Shown: positions 40,317 to 48,988 of the stretch, one piece after another | Layout: the number at the start of each line of letters is the position of its first letter | Numbering within the stretch: the stretch's first letter is position 1 | NCBI RefSeq assembly: GCF_001724715.1 | Contig: NZ_MEFG01000023.1 | Location: 1 to 50,440 of the forward strand | Direction of reading: 5' to 3' | Source: Sphingomonas sp. SCN 67-18 | GTDB lineage: Bacteria; Pseudomonadota; Alphaproteobacteria; Sphingomonadales; Sphingomonadaceae | DNA: 50,440 nucleotides | Position numbers and translations under genes: made by a program | Notes under the pieces: model-generated | What the model was told of the DNA's origin: nothing | What the model saw: only the letters and a program-made list of their open reading frames with translations | Database searches by the model: none

Positions 40317-43037
40317 GTGACAGCGAACAAGGCAGCATATTTCGCCAGGCGGCACATGCCGACGTTGCTCGTCGGCACGGTGCTGGCCGGGATAAGCGCG
40401 CCGGCATTGGGCCAGCAGCAGGCCGCGCCGGCGCCGGTCGCCGCGCCCGCGCCCGCCCCGGCGCCGCAGCCGGGCAGCGGGACGATTCGTTCGGTCAACG
40501 TGGTCGGCTCGCAGCGGCTGGAACCGGATACGGTGCGCTCCTACGTCCAGCTGCGCCCGGGCGAGCCCTATACGCGCGAAAGCCTGGACCAGGCGCTGAA
40601 GGACCTGTTCGCCACCGAATTGTTCGCCGACGCGGAGATTCGCGACAATCAGGGCGCGCTGACCATCGTCATCAAGGAAAATCCGGTGATCAACCGGATC
40701 GTGCTCGAGGGCAACAAGCGGCTGAAGGAAGATAAGATCCGGCCCGAGATCCGCCTCGCGCCGCGGCAGATCTTCACCCGCTCCAAGGTGCGCGCCGACA
40801 TCGCCCGCATCATCGAACTCTATCGCCGCCAGGGCCGGTTCGCCGCGTCGATCGAGCCGAAAATGGTCATGCTGGACCAGAACCGCGTCGACATCATCTT
40901 CGAGATTTCCGAAGGTGCGAAATCCAAGGTCCGCCAGATCAACATCATCGGAAACGAGAAATTCTCCGACAGCGCGCTGCGCAGCGAGATGGCGACCAAG
41001 CAGTCGCGCTTCTTCCGCTTCTTTAGCTCCAGCGACAGCTATGATCCGGATCGCCTGTCCTACGACCAGAGCAAGCTGCGCCAGTTTTACCTGACCCAGG
41101 GCTATGCCGATTTCCGGGTGATCTCCGCAATCGCGGAACTGACCCCGGACCGGCGCGATTTCATCATCACCTATGTGGTGGAGGAAGGCGACCGCTATAA
41201 GTTCGGCGACGTGAAGGTGGAAAGCGACCTGCGCGACTTCAAGCCCGAAGGCATCAAGCGGCTGCTGCCGATGAAGAAGGGCGACTGGTATGACGCCAAG
41301 CAGGTCGAGGACACGGTCAATTCCATCACAGAGACCGCCGGGCTGTTCGGTTACGCCTTTGCCGAGGTGAACCCGAATTTCGAGCGCGACAAGGACAGCC
41401 TGACCATGGGGCTGACCTTCAGGGTGGAGGAAGCGCCGCGCGTCTATATCGAGCGGATCGACATCAACGGCAACACGACGACGCAGGACAAGGTCGTCCG
41501 GCGCGAATTCCGCCTGCAGGAAGGGGACGCCTTCAACAGCTTCATGGTCAAGCGCTCGCAGGACCGGATCAACTCGCTCGGCTATTTCCAGGAGAAACTG
41601 GAAGTCGAGCAGAAGCCCGGCTCAGCGCCGGACCGCATCGTGCTGGAAACCAATGTCGAGGAAAAATCGACCGGCGAGCTGCAATTGTCAGCGGGCTTCT
41701 CCAGCCTGGAGCGGTTCATCGTCAATGCCTCGATCACCCAGCGCAATTTCCGGGGCAAGGGCCAGACGCTGCGGGCGAGCGTCAACTATTCCTCCTATTC
41801 CAAGTCGGTGGAACTGGGCTTCACCGAGCCTTATCTGTTCGATCGCAACATCGCGATCGGCGGGGACGTGTTCCGCCGCGATCTCAACTCGTTCAATTTC
41901 AACCTGAGCGGCGATCGGAACACCACTTACGAGCAGACGACCACCGGCTTCCAGATCCGCCTCGGCGTGCCGCTGACCGAATATGTGCAGCTGCAGGGCC
42001 GCTACGGGCTGAGCACCGACAAGGTGTCGCTGGACCGGCAGACCTTCTTCTTCAACGGAGAGTGCGATCCCCTGCTGGCCGGCCGTTATCTGTGCGACGC
42101 CATCGGCAACCGGACGACCTCTTCGCTCGGCTATTCGCTGGTGTTCAGCAACCTTAACAACAGCATCCGGCCGACCGCGGGCCAGCGCGCCGTCTTCAGC
42201 CAGGATTTCGCCGGGCTTGGCGGCAGCGTCAAATATCTGCGCTCGCGGCTGGAGGCCAAGAAATTCTGGGGCGTGGGCGGCGGTTTCGTCTTCTCGGTGG
42301 GCGCGGAGGGCGGCTATGTGCTGCCCTTCGGCAGCGGCGAGGGCCCCGGCATAGACAAGGTGCGGCTGACCGATCGCTTCTTCCTGGGCGAGCCGCAGAT
42401 CCGCGGTTTCGACATTCGCGGTGTCGGTCCGCGCGTCCAGCGCATCCCGTACACCACGGATTCGGATGGCAATCAGGTTCTCGTCACCGATCGCCGGCAG
42501 ATATTCGACGACGCGCTGGGCGGGCGGGCCTATTATATGGCGCGGGCGGAACTCGAGATTCCGCTTGGCTCGGGCGCGCGTGAAATGGGACTGCGGCCGT
42601 CCATCTTCGTCGATGCCGGCGCGGTGTTCGGGGTCAAGCGCCCGAAGGCCACGGCGACCTTCGAAACCGATGAGGACGGCGTCCTGCTGCCGATCATTCG
42701 ACCGATCAAGGATGCGGACGGCAATCCGCTCTTTGTCGTTCCGGTGGGTGACGATGCGGCTAACCCCAACCCCAATGCCGGTTCGGTCACCACCTGCTCC
42801 ACCGGCTTTGGCGAAGGTTGCGTCGGCACCATCGTCAACGTTGCCCAGGTCAACACCATTTCGCCATTCAAGGAAGAATTCCTTGGCAATTCCGCCAAGC
42901 CGCGTATCTCCGTCGGCTTCGGCGTGAACTGGAATTCTCCGTTCGGACCGCTGCGCATCGACATCGCCAAGGCGCTGCTGAAGGAGCGGGGCGACGACAC
43001 GAAATTGTTCACATTCAACGTAGGGACTCAATTCTGA
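40317..43037 (+). CDS. bamA: Outer membrane protein assembly factor BamA
   Basis: Core of the BAM complex that folds beta-barrel proteins into the outer membrane. The start at GTG 40317 gives a signal peptide of about 35 residues and a Pro/Ala linker, then five POTRA domains (about 60-430, beginning IRSVNVVGSQRLEPDTVRSYVQ), and a 16-strand barrel with the IRGF motif in FLGEPQIRGFDIRGVGPR on loop 6. The protein ends in FTFNVGTQF, the usual terminal aromatic. Two inserts are visible in the barrel loops (near NGECDPLLAGRYLCDA and ADGNPLFVVPVG). Length 906. The stop overlaps the Skp-like gene. Confidence 0.97.
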   Translation: MTANKAAYFARRHMPTLLVGTVLAGISAPALGQQQAAPAPVAAPAPAPAPQPGSGTIRSVNVVGSQRLEPDTVRSYVQLRPGEPYTRESLDQALKDLFATELFADAEIRDNQGALTIVIKENPVINRIVLEGNKRLKEDKIRPEIRLAPRQIFTRSKVRADIARIIELYRRQGRFAASIEPKMVMLDQNRVDIIFEISEGAKSKVRQINIIGNEKFSDSALRSEMATKQSRFFRFFSSSDSYDPDRLSYDQSKLRQFYLTQGYADFRVISAIAELTPDRRDFIITYVVEEGDRYKFGDVKVESDLRDFKPEGIKRLLPMKKGDWYDAKQVEDTVNSITETAGLFGYAFAEVNPNFERDKDSLTMGLTFRVEEAPRVYIERIDINGNTTTQDKVVRREFRLQEGDAFNSFMVKRSQDRINSLGYFQEKLEVEQKPGSAPDRIVLETNVEEKSTGELQLSAGFSSLERFIVNASITQRNFRGKGQTLRASVNYSSYSKSVELGFTEPYLFDRNIAIGGDVFRRDLNSFNFNLSGDRNTTYEQTTTGFQIRLGVPLTEYVQLQGRYGLSTDKVSLDRQTFFFNGECDPLLAGRYLCDAIGNRTTSSLGYSLVFSNLNNSIRPTAGQRAVFSQDFAGLGGSVKYLRSRLEAKKFWGVGGGFVFSVGAEGGYVLPFGSGEGPGIDKVRLTDRFFLGEPQIRGFDIRGVGPRVQRIPYTTDSDGNQVLVTDRRQIFDDALGGRAYYMARAELEIPLGSGAREMGLRPSIFVDAGAVFGVKRPKATATFETDEDGVLLPIIRPIKDADGNPLFVVPVGDDAANPNPNAGSVTTCSTGFGEGCVGTIVNVAQVNTISPFKEEFLGNSAKPRISVGFGVNWNSPFGPLRIDIAKALLKERGDDTKLFTFNVGTQF

Positions 43038-43681
43038 TGAAAATGATGATGAAGATTGCCGCGCTCGCGGCGATGACCCTTCCGGCGACCGCGCTGATCC
43101 CGGCCGCCGCGCAGGCCCAGCAGACGGCAGTCGCCAATCTGGAAGGCGCCGTGCAGCAGTCGGCGGCTTATCAGGGCGCCACCGCCCAGATCCGCACCAC
43201 CTACAAGACGCAGATCGACACGCTGACCGCGCGCCAGAACGCGCTGAACGCGGAACTGCAGCCGCTGATCACCGCGCTGCAGAACGCGCAGCAGGCGCCG
43301 AACGCCACCGAAGCGTCGGTGAAGCCGCATTATGACGCCGCCCAGAACAAGCGGAACGCCATCCAGGCCGAGCTGGCCCCGCTCTATGCGCCCATCCAGC
43401 GCGTGCAGGCTTATGTGGAAGAGCAGATCACCGCGAAGCTCGACGCCGCCGTCAAGGCTGCGATGAAGAAGCGCGGCACGCTGCTGATCGTGCGCCCGGA
43501 AGCGGCCTTCATCGCCGATCCGGCGGCGGACATCACCACCGCCGTCACCGCGGAGCTGAACACGCTGATCCCCACGGCCAGCATCACCGTTCCGGCCAAC
43601 TGGCAGCCCGGCCAGCCGCAACCCGCCGCGGCCGCGCCTGCCCCGGCGGCGACGCCGGCGAAGCAGCCGCAGGGCCGGTGA
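43037..43681 (+). CDS. OmpH/Skp-family periplasmic chaperone
   Basis: A 214-residue exported protein: signal peptide [27 protein letters not shown], then long coiled-coil helices (about residues 45-150: [21 protein letters not shown]...) that form the tentacles of Skp, and a Pro/Ala-rich tail. Skp holds unfolded outer-membrane proteins on their way to BamA, encoded just upstream with a one-base overlap. Sequence identity to E. coli Skp is low, so the family rests on architecture and position. Confidence 0.88.
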   Translation: MKMMMKIAALAAMTLPATALIPAAAQAQQTAVANLEGAVQQSAAYQGATAQIRTTYKTQIDTLTARQNALNAELQPLITALQNAQQAPNATEASVKPHYDAAQNKRNAIQAELAPLYAPIQRVQAYVEEQITAKLDAAVKAAMKKRGTLLIVRPEAAFIADPAADITTAVTAELNTLIPTASITVPANWQPGQPQPAAAAPAPAATPAKQPQGR

Positions 43682-44157
43682 CGGACGAAAGCCCGGCTCG
43701 CCCGACCATTGGCCCGCTTGATATCAAGCGGGTCATGGCCGCGCTGCCGCACCGCTACCCGATGCTGCTGGTCGACCGGGTCGAGGAGATCATCCCCGAC
43801 CGGTCGATCGTCGCTGTGAAGGCGGTGACGATCAACGAGTCCTTCTTCCAGGGTCATTTTCCGGGCCGCCCGATCATGCCGGGCGTGCTGATCGTCGAGG
43901 CGCTGGCCCAGGCGGCCGGGGTGCTCGCGGTGGAATCGCTCGGCCTCGCCGGGTCCGGCAAGCTGGTCTATTTCATGGCGATCGACGAGGCGAAGTTCCG
44001 TGCGCCGGTGGAACCGGGCGTGCTGCTGCGGCTGGAAGTCGAATTCGTCCAGAAGCGCGCCAGCGTCTGCAAATTTGCCGGGCGCGCGCTGATCGACGGG
44101 AAAGTGGCCGCGCAGGCCAATTTCACCGCGATGATCGCGGATCCGCCCGCCGCCTGA
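43678..44157 (+). CDS. fabZ: 3-Hydroxyacyl-[acyl-carrier-protein] dehydratase FabZ
   Basis: Hot-dog fold dehydratase of fatty acid elongation. The catalytic His60 is in [14 protein letters not shown] and Glu74 in VEALAQAAG. Starts at the GTG at 43678, overlapping the previous stop. Length 159. The linkage bamA-skp-fabZ is widely conserved; lpxD and lpxA, frequent partners, are absent here. Confidence 0.97.
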   Translation: MTDESPARPTIGPLDIKRVMAALPHRYPMLLVDRVEEIIPDRSIVAVKAVTINESFFQGHFPGRPIMPGVLIVEALAQAAGVLAVESLGLAGSGKLVYFMAIDEAKFRAPVEPGVLLRLEVEFVQKRASVCKFAGRALIDGKVAAQANFTAMIADPPAA

Positions 44158-44206
44158 CCCTTGTCATCCGGCGGCTGGCCCGCTAGAGCGCCGCCTTCAC
44201 ATCCCG

Positions 44207-44225
44207 GGCTGGTCGGAAACCAGCC
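44207..44225 (+). promoter_or_regulatory. Hairpin in the rpmE leader
   Basis: GGCTGGT (44207-44213) pairs perfectly with ACCAGCC (44219-44225) around CGGAA, 18 bases before the rpmE start and next to its GGAG site. Possible feedback site for L31, or fabZ end hairpin. Confidence 0.45.
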
Positions 44226-44243
44226 GCTATCGGAGCATTTTTC

Positions 44244-44474
44244 GTGAAAAAAGACATTCATCCCGATTACCACAGCATCAACATCAAGATGACGGACGGC
44301 ACCGTGTTCGAAACCCGCTCCACCTGGGGCAAGGAAGGCGACACGATGACGCTGGACATCGATCCGCTGGCGCACCCGGCCTGGACCGGCGGCAATTCGC
44401 GGATGCTGGACACCGGCGGTCAGGTCGCGCGCTTCAACAAGCGTTTCGGCGGCCTCACGCTCGGCAAGAAATAA
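44244..44474 (+). CDS. rpmE: 50S ribosomal protein L31, zinc-free type
   Basis: A 76-residue bL31 beginning [20 protein letters not shown]. It has no cysteine, so it is the zinc-independent form, as is usual in alphaproteobacteria. GTG start with GGAG upstream. The C-terminal HPAWTGG and RFNKRFGGL are conserved. Confidence 0.97.
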   Translation: MKKDIHPDYHSINIKMTDGTVFETRSTWGKEGDTMTLDIDPLAHPAWTGGNSRMLDTGGQVARFNKRFGGLTLGKK

Positions 44475-44481
44475 GCCCGGA

Positions 44482-45357
44482 TCACGGACGCGGTTTCAGC
44501 GCGGCGGCCAGCGAGGCCGTCGCGCTGCCGCGCCGTGCCGGCTTCGGCTGATCCGGCGAGGGCGCCCAGCCGGTCAGATAGACGATCTCGATCCGCTCGC
44601 TGACCTTTCCGTCAGGGGCGGTTTCGTCCTGAAAGGCGTTCATCGCCCGGGCCAGCTGGTCCCGGCTGAGCGGGCGTCGCGCGCCGGACAGCATATTGCC
44701 CGCGCCCGCGCCGCGCAGATCGGCCGCGAGGATCGGGAGCGCGCCATAGCGCACGTCCAGCCGCTCGCCATCCGCCACGGGCAGCGCAAACCCCGCGCGT
44801 TGCAGCAGGTCTCCGCCGGATCGCACGTCGATCTGCGGGTGGATGCGCGGCGAAACCCGGTCGCCGTCCCCCGCCATCATCGCGGCACGCAGGCGGGGCA
44901 GGCTGCCCGCGCCGACAAAAGCGCCCAGAAACAGCCCGTCCGGCCGCAATGCCCGCCGGATCAGACTGAGCGCGCCCGGCAGGTCGTTGACCGTATCCAG
45001 CACGCCCACGGAAACAACCAGGTCGAAGCTGCCGTCCGCAAAGGGCAGGCGATCCTCGTCGCACTGCACGCTGCCGCCCGCATGGGCAAAGCGGTAACCC
45101 GCATCCGCGCCTACACAGGCGATGCCCATGGCCCGCAGCTGCCGGACAAGCGCGCCGTCATGGCAGCCCAGGTCCAGTGCGCAGGTGAAATCGCGCTTCA
45201 CCGCGCCCAGCCGCGCGACGATCTCGTCCGTCATGTGGCGGAGCAGGAAATCATGGTCCGCAAAGCCCGGCGCCGCCCGGTCGCGCCGGATGCGGCGGAG
45301 CCTGCGGTCGAAGATTTCAGGTGCGGCGGACGGATCGGTCATCGCCGGCTTGTGCAT
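44482..45357 (-). CDS. NDUFAF5/BioC-like SAM-dependent methyltransferase
   Basis: A class I methyltransferase-fold protein of 291 residues. The SAM motif is ALDLGCHDGALVRQL near residue 60, with the post-II stretch FDLVVSVGVLDTVNDLPGAL. The N-terminus EIFDRRLRRIRRDRAAPGF and the C-terminal AADLRGAGAGNMLSGARRPL match the alphaproteobacterial relatives of human NDUFAF5, which hydroxylates an arginine in complex I; the bacterial role is not settled by sequence. Start either at 45357 or at the ATG at 45342. It diverges from comF with at most 41 bases between them. Confidence 0.82.
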   Translation of the reverse strand: MHKPAMTDPSAAPEIFDRRLRRIRRDRAAPGFADHDFLLRHMTDEIVARLGAVKRDFTCALDLGCHDGALVRQLRAMGIACVGADAGYRFAHAGGSVQCDEDRLPFADGSFDLVVSVGVLDTVNDLPGALSLIRRALRPDGLFLGAFVGAGSLPRLRAAMMAGDGDRVSPRIHPQIDVRSGGDLLQRAGFALPVADGERLDVRYGALPILAADLRGAGAGNMLSGARRPLSRDQLARAMNAFQDETAPDGKVSERIEIVYLTGWAPSPDQPKPARRGSATASLAAALKPRP

Positions 45358-45383
45358 CGGCCCGCATGGGGGAACAAGAGCTT

Positions 45384-46109
45384 ATGCCCCTGCCAGCCCC
45401 TCTCCGTGTCGCGATAGATTATGCATTGCCGCCGCGCTGCCCGGGGTGCGGCGCCATCGTCGATGGCGACCATCGCTTCTGCCTGGCGTGCTGGAGCCGG
45501 CTCGATTTCCTGGGCGGGCCGGGCTGCGCCGCCTGCAACCATCCGTTTGCCTTCGAACGGCCGGGCGAAAGCCTGTGCGCCGCCTGCATCGCCGACCCGC
45601 CGGACCATGACGGCGTCCATGCCGTCGTCTCCTATGGTCCGGTCGCCCGCGCGGTGATCCTGAAGCTCAAATATGGCCGCAAGCCGGCGATTGCGCGGAT
45701 CGTCGCCCAGCATCTCGTCCGCCATGCCGCGCCCTTTGCCGACGCGCTGCTGGTGCCGGTGCCGCTCCACCGCTGGCGGATCTGGTCCCGCGGCTTCAAC
45801 CAGTCGGCGCTGATCGCGCGGGCGCTGGCGGCGCGCACCGGCCTGCCGGTGGCGATGGACGCCATCCGCCGCACCCGCGCCACGCCGCCGCTGCAGGCAA
45901 TGGGCAAGGCGGCGCGGGCGCGCACGGTGAGGGGCGCCTTCACCGTCCATCCATCGCGGCGGGCGGCCCTTTCCGGCCAGACGATCCTGCTTGTCGATGA
46001 CGTCTATACCAGCGGCGCGACCGCCAATGCCTGCGCGCGTGCGCTCAAACGCGCGGGCGCGGCGCGCGTGGTGATATTATGCTGGGCGCGAGTCATTCAG
46101 GCGGATTGA
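45384..46109 (+). CDS. comF: ComF-family phosphoribosyltransferase-like protein
   Basis: A double zinc-finger region (CPGC and CLAC, then CAAC and CAAC, about residues 14-65) precedes a type I phosphoribosyltransferase fold with the PRPP motif ILLVDDVYTSGATANACARAL near residue 205. In naturally competent bacteria ComF acts in DNA uptake or its aftermath; most bacteria have it without known competence. I use ATG 45384 (241 residues); ATG 45366 is in frame and possible. Confidence 0.88.
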   Translation: MPLPAPLRVAIDYALPPRCPGCGAIVDGDHRFCLACWSRLDFLGGPGCAACNHPFAFERPGESLCAACIADPPDHDGVHAVVSYGPVARAVILKLKYGRKPAIARIVAQHLVRHAAPFADALLVPVPLHRWRIWSRGFNQSALIARALAARTGLPVAMDAIRRTRATPPLQAMGKAARARTVRGAFTVHPSRRAALSGQTILLVDDVYTSGATANACARALKRAGAARVVILCWARVIQAD

Positions 46110-46183
46110 GCCGGATGCCATTTCCGCCGTTGACGGGCGGCCCGTGCTTCGCGCAAGTCTGTGGCGGATAGAGAGAGTGCGGC

Positions 46184-46441
46184 ATGGCCAGGATTGAAAT
46201 CTACACCAAGTTCATGTGTCCCTATTGCACCCGCGCCAAGCGGCTGCTCGACAGCAAGGGCGCGGCCTATGAGGAGCATGACATCACCCTCGGCGGCTCG
46301 AAGCGCGCCGAGATGCTGGAACGGGCCAACGGCCGCACCACCGTGCCGCAGATCTTCATCGACGGCCGCCATATCGGCGGGTCGGACGATCTTGCTGCCC
46401 TGGAGCAGGATGGCCAGCTCGACGCGCTGATCACCGCCTGA
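46184..46441 (+). CDS. grxC: Glutaredoxin 3
   Basis: Small dithiol glutaredoxin of 85 residues. The redox pair is Cys12-Pro-Tyr-Cys15; the glutathione-binding TVPQIFIDG with cis-Pro and GGSDDLAAL follow. It lies 6 bases before the nitrilase gene and probably shares its transcript. Confidence 0.95.
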   Translation: MARIEIYTKFMCPYCTRAKRLLDSKGAAYEEHDITLGGSKRAEMLERANGRTTVPQIFIDGRHIGGSDDLAALEQDGQLDALITA

Positions 46442-46447
46442 CCCGCC

Positions 46448-47275
46448 ATGCGCATTGCCCTGTTCCAGATGACCAGCGGGGTCGATCCCGCCGCCAATGC
46501 CGTCCTGCTGCAAGATGCGGTCCGCGATGCCGCCGCCGGGGGCGCCCGGATGCTGTTCACGCCGGAAATGTCCGGCCTGCTGGACCGGGATCGGACCCGG
46601 TCGGCCGCGCATGTCGTGGCCGAGGCGGATGATATCGTGCTTGCGGCGGTGCGCGACACGGCGGCGCAGGCCGGGATCTGGGTGCATCTCGGCTCGCTGG
46701 CCCTGCTGGGCGACGATGGCGTGTCGCGCGTGAACCGCGGCTTCGTGATCGATGATCAGGGCGGCATCCGCGCCCGATATGACAAGATCCACCTGTTCGA
46801 CGTCGATCTCGCCAGCGGAGAGAGCTGGCGGGAATCGGCCGTCTACAGCGCGGGCGGCGGGCCGGTGCTGTGCGAAACGCCGCCCGGCGCGCTGGGCATG
46901 AGCATCTGCTACGATCTCCGCTTTCCCGATCTCTATCGCGCGCTCAGCGATGCCGGGGCGACCCTGCTGGCCGTGCCGGCCGCCTTCACCGTGCCGACCG
47001 GCATGGCGCACTGGCACGTGCTGCTCCGCGCCCGGGCGATCGAGGCGGGAGCCTATGTGGTCGCGGCGGCGCAGGTCGGCGTGCATGAGGACGGCCGGGC
47101 GACGTTCGGCCATTCTCTGGTCGTCGATCCATGGGGGGAAGTGGTGCTGGACATGGGCAGCGAACCCGGCCTGGGTTTCGCCGAAATCGATCCGGCGCGG
47201 ATCGGCGATGTGCGCGCCCGGGTACCCGCGCTGCAGCACCGCAGGCCCATCGGCCCTGTAGAGGTAAGGACATGA
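46448..47275 (+). CDS. Carbon-nitrogen hydrolase, Nit1/Nit2-like
   Basis: A 275-residue nitrilase-superfamily amidase. The catalytic triad is Glu40 in LFTPEMSG, Lys113 in YDKIHLFDVDL and Cys154 in MSICYDLRFPDLYR. The pattern fits the Nit branch, in which the known job is repair of deaminated glutathione or omega-amidase activity; its neighbour glutaredoxin is consistent with the former (inference). The stop overlaps the DUF1178 gene. Confidence 0.92.
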   Translation: MRIALFQMTSGVDPAANAVLLQDAVRDAAAGGARMLFTPEMSGLLDRDRTRSAAHVVAEADDIVLAAVRDTAAQAGIWVHLGSLALLGDDGVSRVNRGFVIDDQGGIRARYDKIHLFDVDLASGESWRESAVYSAGGGPVLCETPPGALGMSICYDLRFPDLYRALSDAGATLLAVPAAFTVPTGMAHWHVLLRARAIEAGAYVVAAAQVGVHEDGRATFGHSLVVDPWGEVVLDMGSEPGLGFAEIDPARIGDVRARVPALQHRRPIGPVEVRT

Positions 47276-47742
47276 TCGTTTTCGACCTGCAATGCGGCGC
47301 CAGCCATCATGTTTTCGAGGCATGGTTCGCCAGCAGCGAGGCATATGAGGATCAATCGGCGCGCGGCCTGATCTGCTGCCCCTTTTGCGGCGACAGCGCG
47401 GTGGGCAAGGCGCTGATGGCGCCGCGCGTCGGCATGAAGGGCAATCAGGCGGGCGATGCCGCACCGCTTCCGGTGGCCGTGGCGGCCGGGGAGGGGGCAG
47501 CCCCCGCCTTCGACAAGGCGCTGATCGCGAAGGTCGCTGAAATTCAGGCGCAGCTGCTCGAAAAATCCGACTGGGTCGGCGGGGATTTTGCCGATCAGGC
47601 GCGCGCCATGCATCTGGGCGAGACGGAACAACGCTCCATCCACGGCCAGGCCAGCGCCAGCGAGGCGGAGGCGCTGATCGAGGAAGGCGTTGCGGTGATG
47701 CCCCTGCCGTTGCCCGTGCTGCCGCCGGAGAGCCGCAACTAG
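47272..47742 (+). CDS. DUF1178 family protein
   Basis: A 156-residue protein of the DUF1178 family, common in alphaproteobacteria. The N-terminal MIVFDLQCGASHHVFEAWF and CCPFCG supply Cys8, His12/His13, Cys36 and Cys39, a probable zinc site; the conserved GNFADQAR-like stretch here reads GGDFADQARAMHLGE. ATG overlaps the nitrilase stop. Function unknown. Confidence 0.85.
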   Translation: MIVFDLQCGASHHVFEAWFASSEAYEDQSARGLICCPFCGDSAVGKALMAPRVGMKGNQAGDAAPLPVAVAAGEGAAPAFDKALIAKVAEIQAQLLEKSDWVGGDFADQARAMHLGETEQRSIHGQASASEAEALIEEGVAVMPLPLPVLPPESRN

Positions 47743-47770
47743 GCGCCGGGCTTTTCGCCTGTCAGGCACG

Positions 47771-47801
47771 AAAACGCCGCCGGCCCTTCCGGACCGGCGG
47801 C
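47771..47801 (-). terminator. Terminator of the PEP-CTERM gene
   Basis: On the minus strand GCCGCCGG (47801-47794) pairs with CCGGCGGC (47783-47776), loop of ten, followed by GTTTTC. The stem may also stop the convergent DUF1178 transcript. Confidence 0.85.
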
Positions 47802-47826
47802 GCCTTGTCGTCGTATCCGTTCAGGA

Positions 47827-48552
47827 TCAGGCGTAGCTTATGGTCGTCCGCACCTTGCGGCGGCGCATCGCCCCGCCGACCAGGCCGAAGCCGCCGATCA
47901 TCATCGCCCAGGTGGCGGGTTCCGGCACGGCGTTGCCGCCGCCGGGCACCGACGAACCGAAGGTGATGTCGTCGAACACGATCTGGTTGGCGACGCCGCC
48001 GAACGAGATCGACTTGGCGACGCCGGCAAAGTTCACGCCCGCCGCGCTGAACGGGCAGAAACCAGCCGAAAAGCCCGGGCACGAACCGGCATTGGGGCTG
48101 AGGTTCAGCGTGGCCAGCAGGTTGCCGGTGCCGTTCAGCCCGTCATAGACGGTGACGCTGCCGGCGTAGCTCAACGAGACATAGTTGAACGAGAATCCGT
48201 TCTCGAAACCGGCTTCATAGTTCAGGAAGGTCTCGTCGCCGCTCAGGAAGAAGAGCCCGCCGCGCTGGGAGTTCGGATCGCCCACGCCGCCGCGCGACGT
48301 GTTCGAGCAGTTGCCGCCCAGCGTGTTCAGGCAGATCGCCAGAGCGTTGCTGCCGAAGGAGGCGCCGTAATTGACGCCGCTGGTGCCCTGGCTGCTGTTG
48401 CCGCCATTGTAGAATTCGAGAATATTCGCATAATTTGTAGAGGGATAACTGGAATTGATCCCCTCAAAGTTGAGGGTGACGACCTCCGCACTTGCCGGTG
48501 CCGCAATAGCGACAGCCCCCAATGCGAGCATGGATGTGAGCATGATCTTCAT
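47827..48552 (-). CDS. PEPxxWA-CTERM exported protein
   Basis: A 241-residue surface protein sorted by an exosortase. It has a signal peptide MKIMLTSMLALGAVAIAAPASA, a Gly/Ser/Asn-rich beta region with four Cys (probably two disulphides), and a C-terminal sorting signal VPEPATWAMMIGGFGLVGGAMRRRKV: the PEPxxW motif, a hydrophobic helix, then arginines. After export it should be cut and perhaps attached to the surface. The body is not assignable to an enzyme family; VFDDITFGS near the end is a frequent end of the beta domain. No exosortase gene is in the window. Its upstream region is rich in control elements (see the separate entries). Confidence 0.9.
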   Translation of the reverse strand: MKIMLTSMLALGAVAIAAPASAEVVTLNFEGINSSYPSTNYANILEFYNGGNSSQGTSGVNYGASFGSNALAICLNTLGGNCSNTSRGGVGDPNSQRGGLFFLSGDETFLNYEAGFENGFSFNYVSLSYAGSVTVYDGLNGTGNLLATLNLSPNAGSCPGFSAGFCPFSAAGVNFAGVAKSISFGGVANQIVFDDITFGSSVPGGGNAVPEPATWAMMIGGFGLVGGAMRRRKVRTTISYA

Positions 48553-48615
48553 AAATGGTCCCCAAGTTACTGTACAACCGACATTTTCACCGTCGGCAGC
48601 GTGGCGACCATTTAT
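48551..48615 (-). promoter_or_regulatory. Leader hairpin that covers the start codon of the PEP-CTERM gene
   Basis: The perfect 10-base arms ATAAATGGTC (48551-48560) and GACCATTTAT (48606-48615) lie 45 bases apart, with an inner stem CCGAC/GTCGG (48578-48582 and 48592-48596). In the message the second arm includes the ribosome-binding site's edge (GGGGA, 48563-48559) and the first two bases of the start codon. Confidence 0.6.
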
Positions 48616-48619
48616 CTAA

Positions 48620-48635
48620 TTAACGTATAATTAAC
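48620..48635. promoter_or_regulatory. CtrA-type binding site
   Basis: TTAACGTATAATTAAC fits the full CtrA consensus TTAA-N7-TTAAC exactly. It lies 68 to 83 bases before the PEP-CTERM start codon, where its centre would coincide with or flank the promoter. TATA-like sequence (TATACG on the minus strand) lies within it. Confidence 0.6.
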
Positions 48636-48665
48636 ATTTTTAGGTGGTGTACGCCATGTAAATCG

Positions 48666-48686
48666 CAGTTCGATATTCTCGAACTG
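48666..48686. promoter_or_regulatory. Perfect 21-base dyad, operator-like
   Basis: CAGTTCGA (48666-48673), spacer TATTC, TCGAACTG (48679-48686). It lies about 115 bases upstream of the PEP-CTERM gene. The binding protein is unknown. Confidence 0.5.
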
Positions 48687-48988
48687 GAACAGTCGAGCCG
48701 ACGATTTAAGGGGTGCCGGCGCCACGGCGACATCCGTGAAGTGGCCCGCTCCGAAACCGCGCAATCCCTGACCCGAAATCCGGTGCCCATGCCTGCGCTA
48801 CCCCATCAGCCAGGGCGAGCAGGGTTGCACGTCTATCGGATCATGCCGTGACCGGGCGGAGGAAGCAGCGTGACCGCCATCGTGACGTCCAGTGTGCCCG
48901 CCTGTGCCCGCCCGTTCCGCGCTCTGCATCAGGGACGGCTGATTGCGCTTGCCGAAAAATGGCTCAATCCGTAGTGCGGGACCCGGGC

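Larger units (their letters stand above)
48616..48988. other. Intergenic region between the PEP-CTERM gene and tRNA-Arg
   Basis: About 370 bases without a gene that I can support. The left 70 bases hold AT-rich promoter and operator-like sequence of the PEP-CTERM gene (listed separately). In the rest, 48690-48988, I see no clear element; the tRNA promoter should lie near its right end, but I cannot identify one. Confidence 0.6.

Noticed and set aside
40430-40480. Pro/Ala codon repeats early in bamA and late in the Skp-like gene
   Set aside because: Low-complexity linkers common in exported proteins of this group; not unusual.
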